Shown here: positions 11,377-22,814 of the stretch, in pieces
Numbering within the stretch: position 1 is the first letter of the stretch
Layout: each line of letters starts with the position of its first letter
Assembly (NCBI GenBank): GCA_037953625.1
Contig: CM075651.1
Location: 129,050,501-129,114,500, forward strand
Length of the DNA stretch: 64,000 nucleotides
Source: Crotalaria pallida
Taxonomy: Eukaryota > Streptophyta > Magnoliopsida > Fabales > Fabaceae
Reading direction: 5' to 3'
The notes under the pieces: generated by a model
The model's database searches: none
Told to the model about the DNA's origin: nothing
The model's input: the letters and a program-made list of their open reading frames with translations, nothing else
Program-made: the position numbers and the translations under genes

Positions 11377-11391
11377 TACGTGGCCACGTGG
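11377..11391 (-). promoter_or_regulatory. ABRE/G-box pair upstream of the kinase gene
   Basis: The plus strand reads TACGTGGCCACGTGG: an ACGTGGC core overlapping a perfect palindromic CCACGTGG G-box, about 320 bp upstream of the kinase start codon. bZIP and bHLH factors bind such cores in plant promoters, often in abscisic-acid, light or stress responses. The pyrimidine-rich stretch on the minus strand at 11220-11300 is probably 5' UTR, which places the pair in the core promoter region. Confidence 0.45.
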
Positions 11392-11434
11392 GAACATGAC
11401 TCTGCACTTGTTCGTCAATTTTTGTTGATGTCAC

Positions 11435-11612
11435 AGTAATATACCTAAATTGCCCCTTTTTATGTTGTCTCCAAAATTATGTCAACTCACCAATGTGAAT
11501 GTGATTATGTGAATCTTACAAAGGGAGAGTAATGATGGTTAATGAATGAGTAAATGAGTGACACCACTATTAGCAAGTGCAAGTTCACCTTTAAGTTGCA
11601 GAAAATATGTTA
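11435..11612. other. upstream intergenic sequence
   Basis: AT-rich flank between the kinase promoter and a Stowaway-like MITE. No gene is seen. Confidence 0.5.
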
Positions 11613-11890
11613 CACCTTCCTGTTTTATTTATGTCTCTTTGGTGAAATTTTTTGTTTTTTTTATTTGTTTTTCTGAAAATTATAAAATTGTAATAAATTT
11701 TATTTTTTATGTTTATTTTTATTTAATTAGGTATTGATTTTCATAAATAATGGAGAAAAAGTAATAATTACGATAAGAGAAAAGGTACAGTGGAAAAAAT
11801 ATATAATTAATGTAAAAATGTAAATAATAATTACATTTTTTAAAGGATGTGTTTTGTTTATAATGGGATAGATAAATAAAAAGGAGGAAG
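11613..11890. mobile_element. Stowaway-like MITE
   Basis: Ends are CACCTTCC and GGAGGAAG flanked by TA. The interior (…GAGAAAAGGTACAGTGGAAAA…) matches the interior of the element at 13974-14263, so the two are copies of one family. Stowaway elements are short non-autonomous Tc1/mariner relatives with TA target duplications. Confidence 0.6.
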
Positions 11891-11928
11891 TAACATAATA
11901 GAATAAATAAATAAATATGGAGTGTTTA

Positions 11929-11950
11929 TATATATATATATATATATATC
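11929..11950. repeat. (TA)n microsatellite
   Basis: Eleven or so TA units in a row within AT-rich DNA. Confidence 0.85.
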
Positions 11951-12296
11951 CACTTCATACTTATTTTATTATTTTTGTTTTTTATTTTTTATAGTAATTA
12001 ATTTTTTTATTTTTTATATTAATTAGATTATAAGAGTAAAGTTATAAAAGTAATAATTAGTGTTACGTTATCTTTATTTCATAAAATAACAATAATATTT
12101 AGAGGCAAATTATTTTATAAAATAACAATTATTTAAAAATGTATAGAGTAACTTAAGAGTTTTACAATAAGTGACCGAAAAAAGTTTGAAATTTTGACTC
12201 ACATTTTCCACGGCTAATGAATGTCGTTAGTTTTATTTTCAATCGTGTAAATACTAGTACAATTTCAGCAAAAAAATACTAGTGCAATTTTATGAA

Positions 12297-12829
12297 TGCT
12301 TATTCATGTACTCCGTATTTAGTTTCTGAAAGTAGGAGTGTTTTGATTTTGGTGTCTAGAACTTTTTTTATCTTGATTCATCTTTAATTATTTTGAAAAT
12401 TTGGTTTTAGTCTCTGTTATTATAAAAAATCTGTTAACTATTGACGTGAAGTGACTAACGGAACGTCACACCAACATACACGTGTGCTGCAAGTATCAAA
12501 TGTGATGGTAGGATGATGTGGATGATCCGGACCCGCAGGAGCAAAAGGACCATGGCCCAATCCACTAACACATTTGGTTGGGGCTTTGCCCTTTTGCTCC
12601 TGCGCGTACGGATCATTCACGTCATCATATCAATGACATGCAATACTTGCACACGTATATGCTGATGTGGCGTTTCGTTAACTACATCAGCAATTAACGA
12701 ATTTTTCCTAATGGCAGAGACTAAAACCAAATTTTCAAAACAATTAACGATGAGTCAAGGTCAAAAAAACTTCTAGGGACTAAAATCAAAACACTCCAAA
12801 CTTTCAGGGACTAAAACCATAAATAAGCC
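12297..12829. mobile_element. long-hairpin MITE of the GGCTTA family, 9-bp TSD
   Basis: The 533-bp element is nearly a full inverted repeat: each arm is roughly 250 bp and the arms meet around 12540-12600 (GCAGGAGCAAAAGG / CCTTTTGCTCCTGCG). The ends are (T)GCTTATTCATG and CATAAATAAGCC. A perfect 9-bp TSD, TTTTATGAA, lies at 12288-12296 and 12830-12838. This fits a Mutator-type MITE. No open frame of note. RNA copied from it would fold into a long duplex. Confidence 0.75.
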
Positions 12830-13006
12830 TTTTATGAATAATAAAAAAAAGTTTAATATACATGCACTCAGTGTATCATACACCATCCATGCAAATTACT
12901 TTTACTTGTAAGTCAATCATTGCTAACCCATCAATGGTGGATGATATTTTGACAGTGTAAAAAATCTTTACATTATCAGTGCATATATTATTTTCTTATA
13001 AAAAAA

Positions 13007-13475
13007 GGCTTAAATATGAAAATGGTCCCCGTAAAAGTTGACTTCTTTGAAATTAGTCCCTATAAAAAAAGATTTTTGGTTTTGGTCCCTATATTTACAA
13101 AACATTTTGGTTTTGGTCTCTCTTGTTAAATTTGGTCCCCATAATTATGTTGGTAGTTTGTTTTAGTCCCCATATTATTAGATTTGATAGGTTTTGGTCC
13201 TTTGTTATTAGATTTCATAGGTCGCTCTCACTACTATCATGGTTTTTTGAATTACTTCGTTCTTTAGAAGTTGTTTTTTTATCCTTGAGAATTAATTCAA
13301 GAACATCATTCTTAATTGGTCATAAAATGTAAATACATTACATTTTCGACACGTTTTATAAATGCAGGACCAAAACCAAAACGTTCTGTAAATGTATGGA
13401 CCAAAACCAAAATTTTTTTACAAGGATGAATTTCAAAAATGTCAATATTTATAAGGTCATTTTTGTATTTAAGCC
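13007..13475. mobile_element. GGCTTAAAT-type MITE
   Basis: Begins GGCTTAAATATGAAAATGG and ends CATTTTTGTATTTAAGCC. The arms carry repeated GGTCCC/GGTTTTGG words in inverted orientation. Flanks ATAAAAAAA and TAAAAACAA are compatible with a degraded 9-bp TSD. Same end sequence as the element at 36175-36748. Confidence 0.65.
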
Positions 13476-13530
13476 TAAAAACAATAAGGACAAGTTTGTT
13501 TGTTTTTTTTGTTTTTTTTTTTTTTTTTTT

Positions 13531-13716
13531 GGTGTACACCAAGGGTATCCCCCAGCCGACAGCCGAAGACTAATCCCCTCCGAGGCGTAGAGATCACCGA
13601 AGTGGGTTTTGCCTCTACCAACAAAGCCTTTTCCATGCCCACGACAGGGATCGAACCCCTGACATCATGCTTAAGGAACCCAGCTATCTACCAACTGTGC
13701 TGGGCTTTGTTGGTTG
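13531..13716 (-). mobile_element. tRNA-derived SINE
   Basis: On the minus strand it starts near AACCAACAAAGCCCAGC and shows an A-box-like TAGATAGCTGG region and a good B box, GGGGTTCGATCCC, the internal pol III promoter of tRNA-derived SINEs. The 3' end is GGTGTACACC followed by a long poly(A), seen as poly(T) on the plus strand at 13501-13530. Poly(T) also lies at the other side, so the insertion site was probably T-rich. Confidence 0.7.
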
Positions 13717-13973
13717 TTTTTTTTTTTTTTTTTTTTTTTTGTTTTTTTTTTACGTGAATAAGAAGGAAAGGTTGAAAGAGCTATAATGGAAACATTGACT
13801 AAGTTGTGAGCGGTCGTCACGTTTAGCTAAGCAAAGTCGTCAACATGGGTCACACTCACACCAGTAACAAATAAAGAGATGAGATTATGATTATCTGTCC
13901 AGTAAATGTTGATTCGGTCTTTGAATTTTAAAATAATATGAAAAAAATCAAAATTTGATTTGGATAAATAATA

Positions 13974-14263
13974 CTCCCACCGTTCTTTTTAAGTGTCCTT
14001 TTTTGGATAGTTATTTTGTTTCTTTTTATCTGTTATATTGAAAAATTCAAGAGAGTAATAAATGTTATTTTCCATGTTTGCCCCTGTTTAATAAGTATTG
14101 GTTTACGTAAGTAGTGGAGAAAAATTAATGATTATAGAAAGAGAAAGGGTATAGTGGAAAAAAAAACATAATTAATGTATCGGAAATTTAAGTAATGATT
14201 GATTTTCTTAAAGGACCTGTTTTTTTTTTTTGAAATATGACAGATAAAAAAGAACGGAGGCAG
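13974..14263. mobile_element. Stowaway-like MITE
   Basis: Ends CTCCCACCGTTC and GAACGGAGGCAG, flanked by TA on both sides (13972-13973, 14264-14265). The interior matches the copy at 11613-11890. Confidence 0.7.
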
Positions 14264-14641
14264 TAGTTCGTTGCCGTTTAAACCGATACAATTAGACGGA
14301 AAACGTCATGCTTAAAACAAAATTCAGGATTTGTTGCACATATTTTCAAGTTGAGGGATAAATTACCCATCATCCAAATTTCATTGCTTTTTTTTTTTTT
14401 TATTAACAAATACTCCTTTCAGTTCTATATGAAATATTCTTTAGAGAAACTTTAGAGTATTTTTAGCGGGAGGTGAACTTCGTATGTTCACAATTAACGA
14501 ACTACTATTTGTGAATGTGCTTCATCGTTGGAGCATCTCCAAGTTCGTTCCTTTCTCGGTGAATATGCTCTAATTTGGAACGTATCATCAGACTAAGGAG
14601 CGATTAATAATTAATCACAAAAACAATTCTTTTTAAATATT

Positions 14642-14829
14642 TTTTTTGTTGCTCACCGGTTCCCTAAGTACTACCTAGGTACATCCGGATCTGACCCGGG
14701 TCGCGTGTCTGGCTATGACATGTGAGTCTTCCAACATGAATTTTCTGCATTCACAAGAACTCGAACTCGAGACCTTGCTTAAGCGAGATCGAGCCGCTTA
14801 CCATTCATCCCAACCTATGTTGGTATTTT
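14642..14829 (-). mobile_element. second SINE, different family, with TSD
   Basis: On the minus strand it runs from ACCAACATAGGTTGGGATG to GGTGAGCAAC plus an A-rich tail. An A-box-like TGGTAAGCGGC and a B-box-like GAGTTCGAGTTC are visible. A 12-bp direct repeat, TTTTTAAATATT, flanks it at 14630-14641 and 14830-14841, as expected for LINE-assisted retroposition. Confidence 0.65.
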
Positions 14830-15014
14830 TTTTTAAATATTCTTTCATGTCATGTTTTTAAGTTAATTCTCAAGTTTAATTTATAAATTATTTGTAATTT
14901 TTAGGAGGCATGTTTTGATGATTTAAATTTTCTTTAATTTTATAAAAAAAAATATTAAATAAAATGTAAAAAAAAAAAAAGTTACTTTGAGAAGTCGGTT
15001 TAGCGTTGACCGAC

Positions 15015-15320
15015 TTTCAGCAAAAAAATACTAGTGCAATTTTATGAAGGCTTATTCATGTACTCCGTATTTAGTTTTTGAAAGTAGGAGTGTTTTGATT
15101 TTGGTCTTTAAAAGTTTTTTTTACCTTGATTCATCTTTAATTATTTTGAAAATTTGGTTTTAGTCTCTGTTATTATAAAAAATTCGTTAACTATTGACGT
15201 GACGTGGCTAACGGAACGTGACACTAACATACACGTGTGCTGCAAGTATGGAATATGATGGTAGGATGATGTGGATGATCCGGATTCACAAGAGCAAAAG
15301 GATCATAGCCCAATCATCTA
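15015..15320. repeat. truncated copy of the MITE at 12297, with its flank
   Basis: About 300 bp matches 12263-12568 closely, including 34 bp of sequence outside the MITE (from TTTCAGCAAAAAAATACTAG) and the 9-bp TSD. Only the left arm is present. Here the element start is GGCTTATT, while the full copy reads TGCTTATT. Confidence 0.8.
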
Positions 15321-16350
15321 ATTTATCTTTTATGATATAGTTTAAATATTTGTTGAGTTACTCTTTTCATTATCGTTTAGTTTTAAGATAAAACATTAAC
15401 ATAGTATCATACTCATAATCCAACTTTTTTCTAGTTGTTAGGAGTCAAAACCAAATCTGACAAAAGCAATGGAGGTAGAAAAACATGTTGAGACTAATGC
15501 AAAGGATTTTTTTATTATTGGAGTTAAAAATTGAAGATGAAGATATCAGAAAAAGAGTCATCCAAAATATGAAAATTCCATTTTTTTTTTCCTTTTAATT
15601 TTGATGGGTAAAAATTTCAAATATTAGCATAAATTAAAGAAATCTTTGCATGAAGCGAACGAGCAGTGAAGATATGGCAATTGGGAAAATCATTAAGCTT
15701 GCGAGCTAAAAGTAATGAAGAGGAGATAAACGAACAACTAGAATTGCAGCTTCAAGATCATTCATCAGATTTTCCCTTTTCCCCTTGGTGCGTGTTCATT
15801 TGGCTTCTGTTTTATTTATCTTTTCGTGTTGGGTGAGACTTGGTGGTTGTTCTTTTACAGTGAGTTCTCTTATTTTGCTTCGTGTGGTTTGGGTTTGGGT
15901 TGTTTGGCCTTTCATTGTTTTTTTTTTTCCTTTTTTTTATTCTATTGATTTTGGTGGTTGTTTTCTTTCTTGAGTTTTGTTCATTGTAAAGGTTGACGGG
16001 GAACTTCTAACATGTCCTCTCTAAGGAAGTCTCTCATATTAAATAGTAAAAGATAACTTTTGCCCTTGTTTGAAGAACATGGATACAAGTCAAGTATATG
16101 TTCATGGGAGCCAATTAACTTGCGAACTGCCTTAAAGTTCGTAATGGTACATACTATGCATCCAATGATTATCAAACAATATTACGAATGGCGGTGAAGA
16201 TTTAAAATCAGTAACCAATACATCAAACTTTGGAAAGGATATCAGATCAGAGAAGCTCTACAATCATCTCCTTCATACCCTTGACAAACCCACCGAATCT
16301 GATATATCTTCCCTCCGTCACCGGTGCCACCGTTTTCCAGTGACCCCTTT
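15321..16350. other. non-coding stretch
   Basis: AT-rich sequence without a supported gene. A T/G-rich open frame at 15785-15973 and a minus-strand frame at 15981-16175 lack recognisable domains and good initiation context. Confidence 0.5.
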
Positions 16351-16356
16351 GTTGGA

Positions 16357-16468
16357 GCTTCTTCTTTGGTATTATACATACTAGGACCATTGATTCCCTC
16401 TTCCAGCTCAAAGCTTCTTCTTCGGTATTATACACACTAGGACCATTGATTCCCTCTTCCAGCTCAAA
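16357..16468. repeat. 56-bp tandem duplication
   Basis: Two adjacent 56-bp units, 16357-16412 and 16413-16468, each containing CTAGGACCATTGATTCCCTC, with about three mismatches. The unit length is not a multiple of three, so any reading frame across it is broken. Confidence 0.8.
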
Positions 16469-18240
16469 ACTTAAAAGAGTAAATTACAGTTCAATTGAAC
16501 AGATTTAGTGAAGATTATTTCACTTATCAAGGATCCAAAAATTTGATTTGCTTGGTTATTTTATGCTAAACTAAAATACAATGATATAATGGAATGGAAT
16601 TTGATAATGAAAGGGAGAGAACTGTGCATCGCAATCACAAACAATGGATTCTCCTCCGCATCTCAACCCACTTGTTCTTGAACCCCGCTGTTGCCTGCGT
16701 CATCCACGTACACCACCACCATGGATGTTGGCTCGGTTCGGCCGTTCCACCGCTGCAGCCGGAAGAAGTTCTTCACCTAGCGTACTTAGGTCACGGAACA
16801 GAACCGCCACTCCAACGTGGCAACCGGCATCGAAGCGCTAACCGCCGCAAAGTCCATCGGTTGTGACCGTGGGAAAATGAGCAGTGGTTGGGAGGAGAGT
16901 TTGAGCAGGGCTTCTATGGTATCCCTTCGTAAACAGTAGTGTCACCCATCATCTTTCAATCCCCGTCGTTCCTTTTTAATATTGCTTGACGTCTGTTAGA
17001 TAAACAATATGTACCGCTCCGTACTTTGTCCATTCTAACTTTCCCCCATCTAATATACAAGGATATTTAATTTTACGGCATTTTACACATAAATAATATG
17101 AAATGTGTGTTGCTAAAAAACTCTTTTGTGGCAAAATGTATATAATAAAAAATAATTTTATGAAAAAATTTTAACCCATTTTTTTATGGAAACACCACCA
17201 CAATTTTGATTGGGTCGAGCACCATATCTATTTCTGTCGTCCCGCTTTTAAGTGTCACATACAATTATTTGTTACATATTTTTTATTGATCACAAAATTA
17301 GTTTTTCAGTTTAATCATCAATTTTCTTTTTAAATTAATCAACCAAAGAAAATAAATGCCATGTGGTTGTGACATGCAATGTAGAACACCAAATGATGTC
17401 CTTGATATATTATAGGCTAGAGTGGACCATATATGCTAAAGCAGGAAAATGACAAAAGCAATAATTAAAAATATTGTACCATTGATATATAAGATATCTC
17501 TTATAAAAAAAACAATAATTAATTAAAAGATTACAATTTTCTCGATGTGTATAAATTATCAAGATAAATTTTACTTTTATAGACAAAGTTTTTTTTTCCA
17601 TATATTTAGAAAGGGTCAAATTCCTAAAATTATACTTTAAAAATTCAACTATTTCACAATTGTGTTAAACTTTATTGGTTGCTAATATTAGAGCATTGAG
17701 TTAAGTAAAAAAAAAAAATTAACCTTAAGCCTTAAGCTCGAAGATAAAAAATCAACAATGATATATTTGTATGAGATAAACAAAATTTTTGATACTTTGA
17801 AAAGAAGTATGTATATTTTCCTAATATATATATATATTTTTTTTACTCTTATTTTCGATCTGAAACTTAAGATTAAGCAAATTTTTAAAAAGTTTGATGT
17901 CTTTTTACTAAAAAAAAAATAGTTACCTTAGCATACTCGAAATTCAAGTACCTTTTGACTTTCTCCATTTTTTTAATTAAATATTTAAAGCTAGAAAGTG
18001 GATGTCCATCCATCTTTGTGATATGCCATATATTCAGTTCACACCTGAGATAGGCAAACCAGTCTCAATGGAATAGCCGTGATGGAATACTCTTTTTTTA
18101 ATTAAAAATCTTAACATAGTACAAATAAAAATAAAAGGATTTTCTTATCCTCATCCTTAGGTTAAGCACTATAATCTAGACTTGTTTTTTTGAAAAAATA
18201 AAAATGTAAACTTTATCACTCCTAAATACACTATTTTCTA
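16469..18240. other. non-coding stretch with one GC-rich patch
   Basis: Bases 16640-16860 are GC-rich and open in two overlapping plus frames (one starting MDSPPHLNPLV), resembling a short captured or decayed exon, but neither frame shows a domain. The rest, to 18240, is AT-rich with homopolymer runs. Confidence 0.4.
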
Positions 18241-18245
18241 ATACA

Positions 18246-18443
18246 GTGTTGGATCTAGCTAGTACAGTGGATTGGCCAATTCTTTTCGGTGTCTTGCTAT
18301 CGTTAATCTGGCCCAGTAGAAATGATCTGGTTTTCAACCAGAAACGCCTCAAATTATCTGATATATTGATCCAGGCCCTCTCTTACTCAAGATTCGTATC
18401 TGATGCAAATGCTCCTCTTGTTGGCTTTCGCGGTTTCAAATGA
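18246..18443 (+). pseudogene. LINE fragment (C-terminal region)
   Basis: The frame encodes LLSLIWPSRNDLVFNQKR, wording typical of the region after the zinc-binding motif in plant L1-type ORF2 proteins (IW.SRN…VFN). Only about 65 codons remain, abutting the MITE arm that starts near 18450. Confidence 0.5.
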
Positions 18444-18449
18444 GTGTGA

Positions 18450-18808
18450 GGAAAACACCATATCAGCAATCACGTAGTGTAAGGAGACGCCAAATAAGTA
18501 ATATGACGTGGATGATACAGATCCATCGATACAAAGTGGTCCCATACGCAAAATGGTCTCATACGCAGAAATTTGCGTTTATGGACCTAATCATCCATGT
18601 AACAATACTTATCTTGCGCTATCTCACACCACGTAGCTATTGGTGTGAGTTTCCGTTAACGACATCAACAAATAATTGATTTTTTCTTACACATAGTACC
18701 AAAACCAAAATGTTTAAAAAATTAAGGACCAATCACGGTCAACATAACTTTTAAGGACTAAAATCAAAATACGTTGAACTTTTAGGGGATCAAAACCATA
18801 AATAAGCC
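18450..18808. mobile_element. truncated GGCTTA-family MITE
   Basis: The right end, …AACCATAAATAAGCC, and the inner words (GACGTGGATGAT, GTTAACGACATC) match the right arm of the MITE at 12297-12829. A shortened left arm (18450-18545) pairs with it around 18545-18600. The outer left arm is missing, apparently lost at the junction with the LINE fragment. Confidence 0.6.
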
Positions 18809-19541
18809 AAAAAATAAAATTGTAGTTTTGACTTTTAAAAAAAATAAATAATCATAATAAAATCTAATATGTTTGTTTGTTAATGTAGATTATATTTTTA
18901 GAAAAATAATCAAAATTTAAAAGTTTTCCAGTAATAATTAGATAATATTTTTTAGACCCGTGTAATTTTTCTATTCTATCCTTATTACTCCAACACATTA
19001 ACTACCTCATTATCATTCCATACCCTTTTTGGTAATTTACTCAGTAAAAAATATTTTTCTTTACACTATCCAAAAAAAAAAGATCATTTTTCAGCTAATA
19101 TACTCAAACATTAATATATTATAATTTTAACATATTATAATCTGGTAAGATTATAATCACACAAAAAATAATCATTATCTCATTTTACTAGCTATATATA
19201 CCAAACACGTACTTAATAGACATGACCTCGTACTACTGTACTTGTACACCTCCCGATTTAGAATATAAGAAAAAAAACTAAAATAATGCTTATTAAGGAA
19301 GTTAGTTGATTGTATTTAATTTTTTCAAATTTATTACCAAAAATAAAGGTATTTTATGAAAATAGTATTGCGAATAAAACAAAAATTAAATGAGATAACA
19401 ATTTTTTAGGTATGTTTAGGGAAAATAGCATTTTGAATAAAACAAAATTTTAAAAAAATTAGTTACGTTTGCTTATATTTTAAATAAAAAAGAGTAGATA
19501 TATTTTAAAGAGGAGGGTGTCAAGATAAAAAAAATTAGTTC
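18809..19541. other. AT-rich intergenic sequence
   Basis: No gene or clear repeat seen; several short A-runs and TTTTAAA words. Confidence 0.5.
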
Positions 19542-19546
19542 ATTAA

Positions 19547-20180
19547 TGTAGGGTTAACTAGTTTGGACCTCCCTAGGCCAACCTAAGCCAGCCCACTCAG
19601 GACAAACATTTAAGCACTTTGAAGACAGATCGCCTATTACTCGGACAAACCATAACAAATGACATGGTCGACAGCCGATCGTAAACGGGTCCCCCGATAG
19701 GCCAGCAAGGCGGAACTACTCGGAACTCGGTCCCGTACTCGGACCCGAAGCCACCTCCCTACATTTTGCATACGGCTTAGACATGAGAAAGGTACATGCT
19801 AAGCTGTTCAGGTTCTAGTACGTGTTGCGCTGTCTATCTTCTAGAAGAGCACATATATTTATTTGATACTTTTACAGAGCTTGACGTCAGCATGAAAACC
19901 TAACGGACCTCCATACAGGCACATTCCCGTACACACCTATAAAAGGCATAAATTTGTCTTGGGGTCAAGTAGGTTATTCTCATCCCTAAGTTGACACTCT
20001 GCACACACTCTGTTGACAAGGGGAGACCCTGGATATCCCAATTGGATATTCATATATTTTTACAGCAGTCACACATTAATTCCTCGATCCTTCACAGATT
20101 CCAAAGACCTCTAATACTGGTCCTAAGATCTCATAAGGTCAAAAACATTTCCCATTTTTCATATCCACTGCAACTAAACA
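19547..20180 (+). repeat. solo LTR of an unplaced LTR retrotransposon
   Basis: 634 bp from TGTAGGGTTAACTAG to CAACTAAACA, flanked by a perfect 5-bp TSD, ATTAA (19542-19546 and 20181-20185). A TATA box, CTATAAAAGGC, lies at 19937-19947. It is GC-richer than its surroundings. No internal region adjoins it, so it is a solo LTR left by unequal recombination. CTCGG-rich wording suggests a Ty3/gypsy origin; this is not proven. Confidence 0.75.
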
Positions 20181-20559
20181 ATTAATTAATAATAATTATA
20201 GCCGCGAAACTGTAAATATAATAATGATAATAGTAGCAATTTAATGGTTCACATCTTTGTTTTATAAATGAATTTTATTTTAATGTGTATCTTTTTACAT
20301 AAGTTAAGAAATTCACGATTGAATAATTTTTTTAGATAAATAATAAATATATTACCTTGAACAAAACTATACAAATAAGAGCATAAAATGCTTTTACCCT
20401 CTAATAACTTGCCATCATTTAGAATGTGTTCAAGCAAAGAGGAAAAACCCCTGTCTCACAAAAAAACCAAAACCAGTCACCAATTGACTAAGTATTACAG
20501 CCCAACTGCATTAGAAAAGACCTGTCCCTATTCCTCAAATTAGAGATGCCTAACACATT

Positions 20560-22520
20560 CAATCTAGTTACAATTTATTTTCTGTAACTGCTGAAATACG
20601 ATCTCAATAGATTTACTATTGTTACTAAATATTCTAGCATTTCTTTTGACCCAAATCTTTAGTGGCTCTAACTTCAATTTCTGAGAATGTCTTCTTATTG
20701 AGAGATTTCAAATCCTTTCTAAGCAATCTTAACTTCTGACAAATTTAAAACATTGTACAGCCTCAGATAGGAGTTATGTTGGAAACCAACAAGCGGGCTT
20801 TAACAATTACTAGAGGGGGGTGAATAGTATATTGTGGCAGTGATATAGAATTTTCGATTGTTGTTGAAAAGGTTAAGAATTAAAATGAAAGTAACTGAAA
20901 AACCTGAGAATTTAGCTTACTGACACACGTGGATATCGATATCCTAAGGTGGATATCGATGTCGGATATCGATGTCAGAGAATGGATATCGATGTCCACA
21001 GATATCAGAGACAGAAACTTGAAATTGTTTTGCTGCAACAAATGGTTAATGAAAACAAGACAAGATAGCAGCAAAAGCAATATGATAATCTTGATAATCA
21101 CAGAGTAATAACAAATAAGAGCAGCGGAATATAAATCTCCAATGCCTATCCTATTGTTCAATTAATGCACAGATGATCGAATGAGAGGAAAGCGATAAGG
21201 AGATCAACACGAGAAAATTATTATACTGGTTCACTCCTAATGAGCTACGTCCAGTCTCCCTAAGCCACTTAGGAGAGTTTCTATTAATCAATTGACTAGA
21301 AGAATTACAAGGAATTAATTTGAGATCCTCACTCAACCTAACCCCTTTCCAAGAGAGTACCAACCTCTCGGAATTCTACCCCAATTGATTTTGATGGAGA
21401 AGATGAACTTCCACAGCTCCTTGAATCCAATCCAAGAGCACCACCAAGCCAAGAACTCTTGGTCTTTAATGCTTGAGAACTCTCAAGACTTCAGAAATCC
21501 GAGACACACTCGAATTTGCTTGGCACAATCCAAGGCTTTTGATTACAAGTGAAAAGGTAATGTGTATGACGAAATTCACAGACGAATTCGTGACAATAAG
21601 CTCAGCCCACAAAAGGGTCTCAACTCAATCTGGTATGAGAATGTTACAGTATGAGTGACAGATTGAGTTTTGTGGAAAATCACTTGAGAGAGAAAAGTTT
21701 TTTTTGCTTGAATGATCAAAGGAAGTTCTATGTGCCTGTAGGGTTCATGGAGGTTGTTGATTTTAAAGTACAGGACCTCAGAAAAACGGTCACAAAAACG
21801 AGATTTCAGAAAATCCTCCATGATTCATTCCCTTCATTCCCTCTTCCAAGATTTCAGCAATGGTGAATTCTGAAAATCAGATTCTGAAATCGTGCACATC
21901 GATGTCCGCAGGGGCACATCGATGTCCAACATCGATATCAGCAGGAGGATATCGATGTCCATGACTTCAGTTTGTAAAAATTGCTTTTCTTTTAAAAGAT
22001 TTACTTTCTCTCAAGTGATAGGTTTAGGTTAATCTCAATCAATCAATCATAATATAATCTAATCAAACTAGAAAGAGATTAATCCTACTAAATTACCCAC
22101 GCTCAACAATAAATAGAAAATTATAATGAAATCGAATCTTGAGCATAAATAAAGTCTTGATTTCTTGAGCATTTGCAACTTTAACTTCAAGACTTGTTTT
22201 AATTATTTTATCATCATCAAAACCTACATTAAAAATTAATTACTAGGAAGATTGAATTAACAAGTTAGCCAAACTCTTCTCACAGTCTCCATACACTCAA
22301 CATCTTTTGACCACATATTAAAAAATCTAAAAGGTTTGTAGGTAGTTTTCCAGTTATCCCTCTTATTTATAATCCAGGGAGAATGGTTCGAGAGCCAAGC
22401 AGCTAAGCTTGAACTTCAGAAAGAGAGTTCTGAATTATCCAACTATCATTTACAAAAACACTATCAATTCTAGCGAAAACCCTTTTTGTTATCTTAATTG
22501 TTGTTCCAAGTATAAAATAG
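20560..22520 (-). pseudogene. internally deleted LINE, split by a solo LTR
   Basis: On the minus strand, 22520-22268 reads as the end of an L1-type endonuclease domain and the following linker (IDSVFVNDSW, then a degraded HSPW-like stretch and KTTYKPF-type sequence). After the solo LTR it resumes at 20772 with KDLKSLNKKTFSEIEVRA, the region just before reverse transcriptase, then jumps to WVKRNARIFSN near the protein's C-terminus. The whole RT core is absent. Several frameshifts and stops are present. Inferred order: internal deletion, decay, then LTR insertion. Confidence 0.55.
20777..22262 (-). repeat. solo LTR of a sirevirus-type copia element (B)
   Basis: 1,486 bp flanked by the TSD AGTTA (20772-20776 and 22263-22267). 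On the minus strand it starts TGTTAATTCAATC, includes GTTTTGATGATGATAAAA, and ends CTTGTTGGTTTCCAACA, the same end as the LTR of element A. It has two clusters of GATATCGATGTC-type palindromes (21894-21960 and 20931-20997) and the conserved core GACTGGACGTAGC … GAACCAGTATAA (21256-21222). No internal domain remains. Confidence 0.88.
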
Positions 22521-22814
22521 GCCAGTAGTTCAAAGCTCCTACAAATTGCACTGATTTATACAAATCCTGAAATTTTCTTTAATTAAAATTAAAATATAAG
22601 TATAAGTTAACTAATCTTCTTAAATTTTGTTTCATTCCCTATGCTATTTTCCTAAAACATCCATTGAAAATAGTTATCTCATTTAATTGTTTTTCATTTT
22701 CAATGCTACTTTCTTAAAAAAAAATTTAAATAATTTTGAAAAATAAACTAAATATAAACAACTAACCTCCTTAATTAGCATAATTTTAGTTTTTTTCTTA
22801 TTGTTTTGATCCTG
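22521..22814. other. AT-rich sequence
   Basis: No gene. Words such as TTCATTCCCTATGCTATTTTC recur, suggesting an old internal duplication. Confidence 0.4.

Noticed and set aside
13550..13700. A tRNA gene suggested by the B box
   Set aside because: No cloverleaf or acceptor stem can be drawn; the A/B boxes and poly(A) tail fit a tRNA-derived SINE.
13501..13757. Phe-rich frames around the first SINE
   Set aside because: They come from poly(T) runs flanking the SINE.
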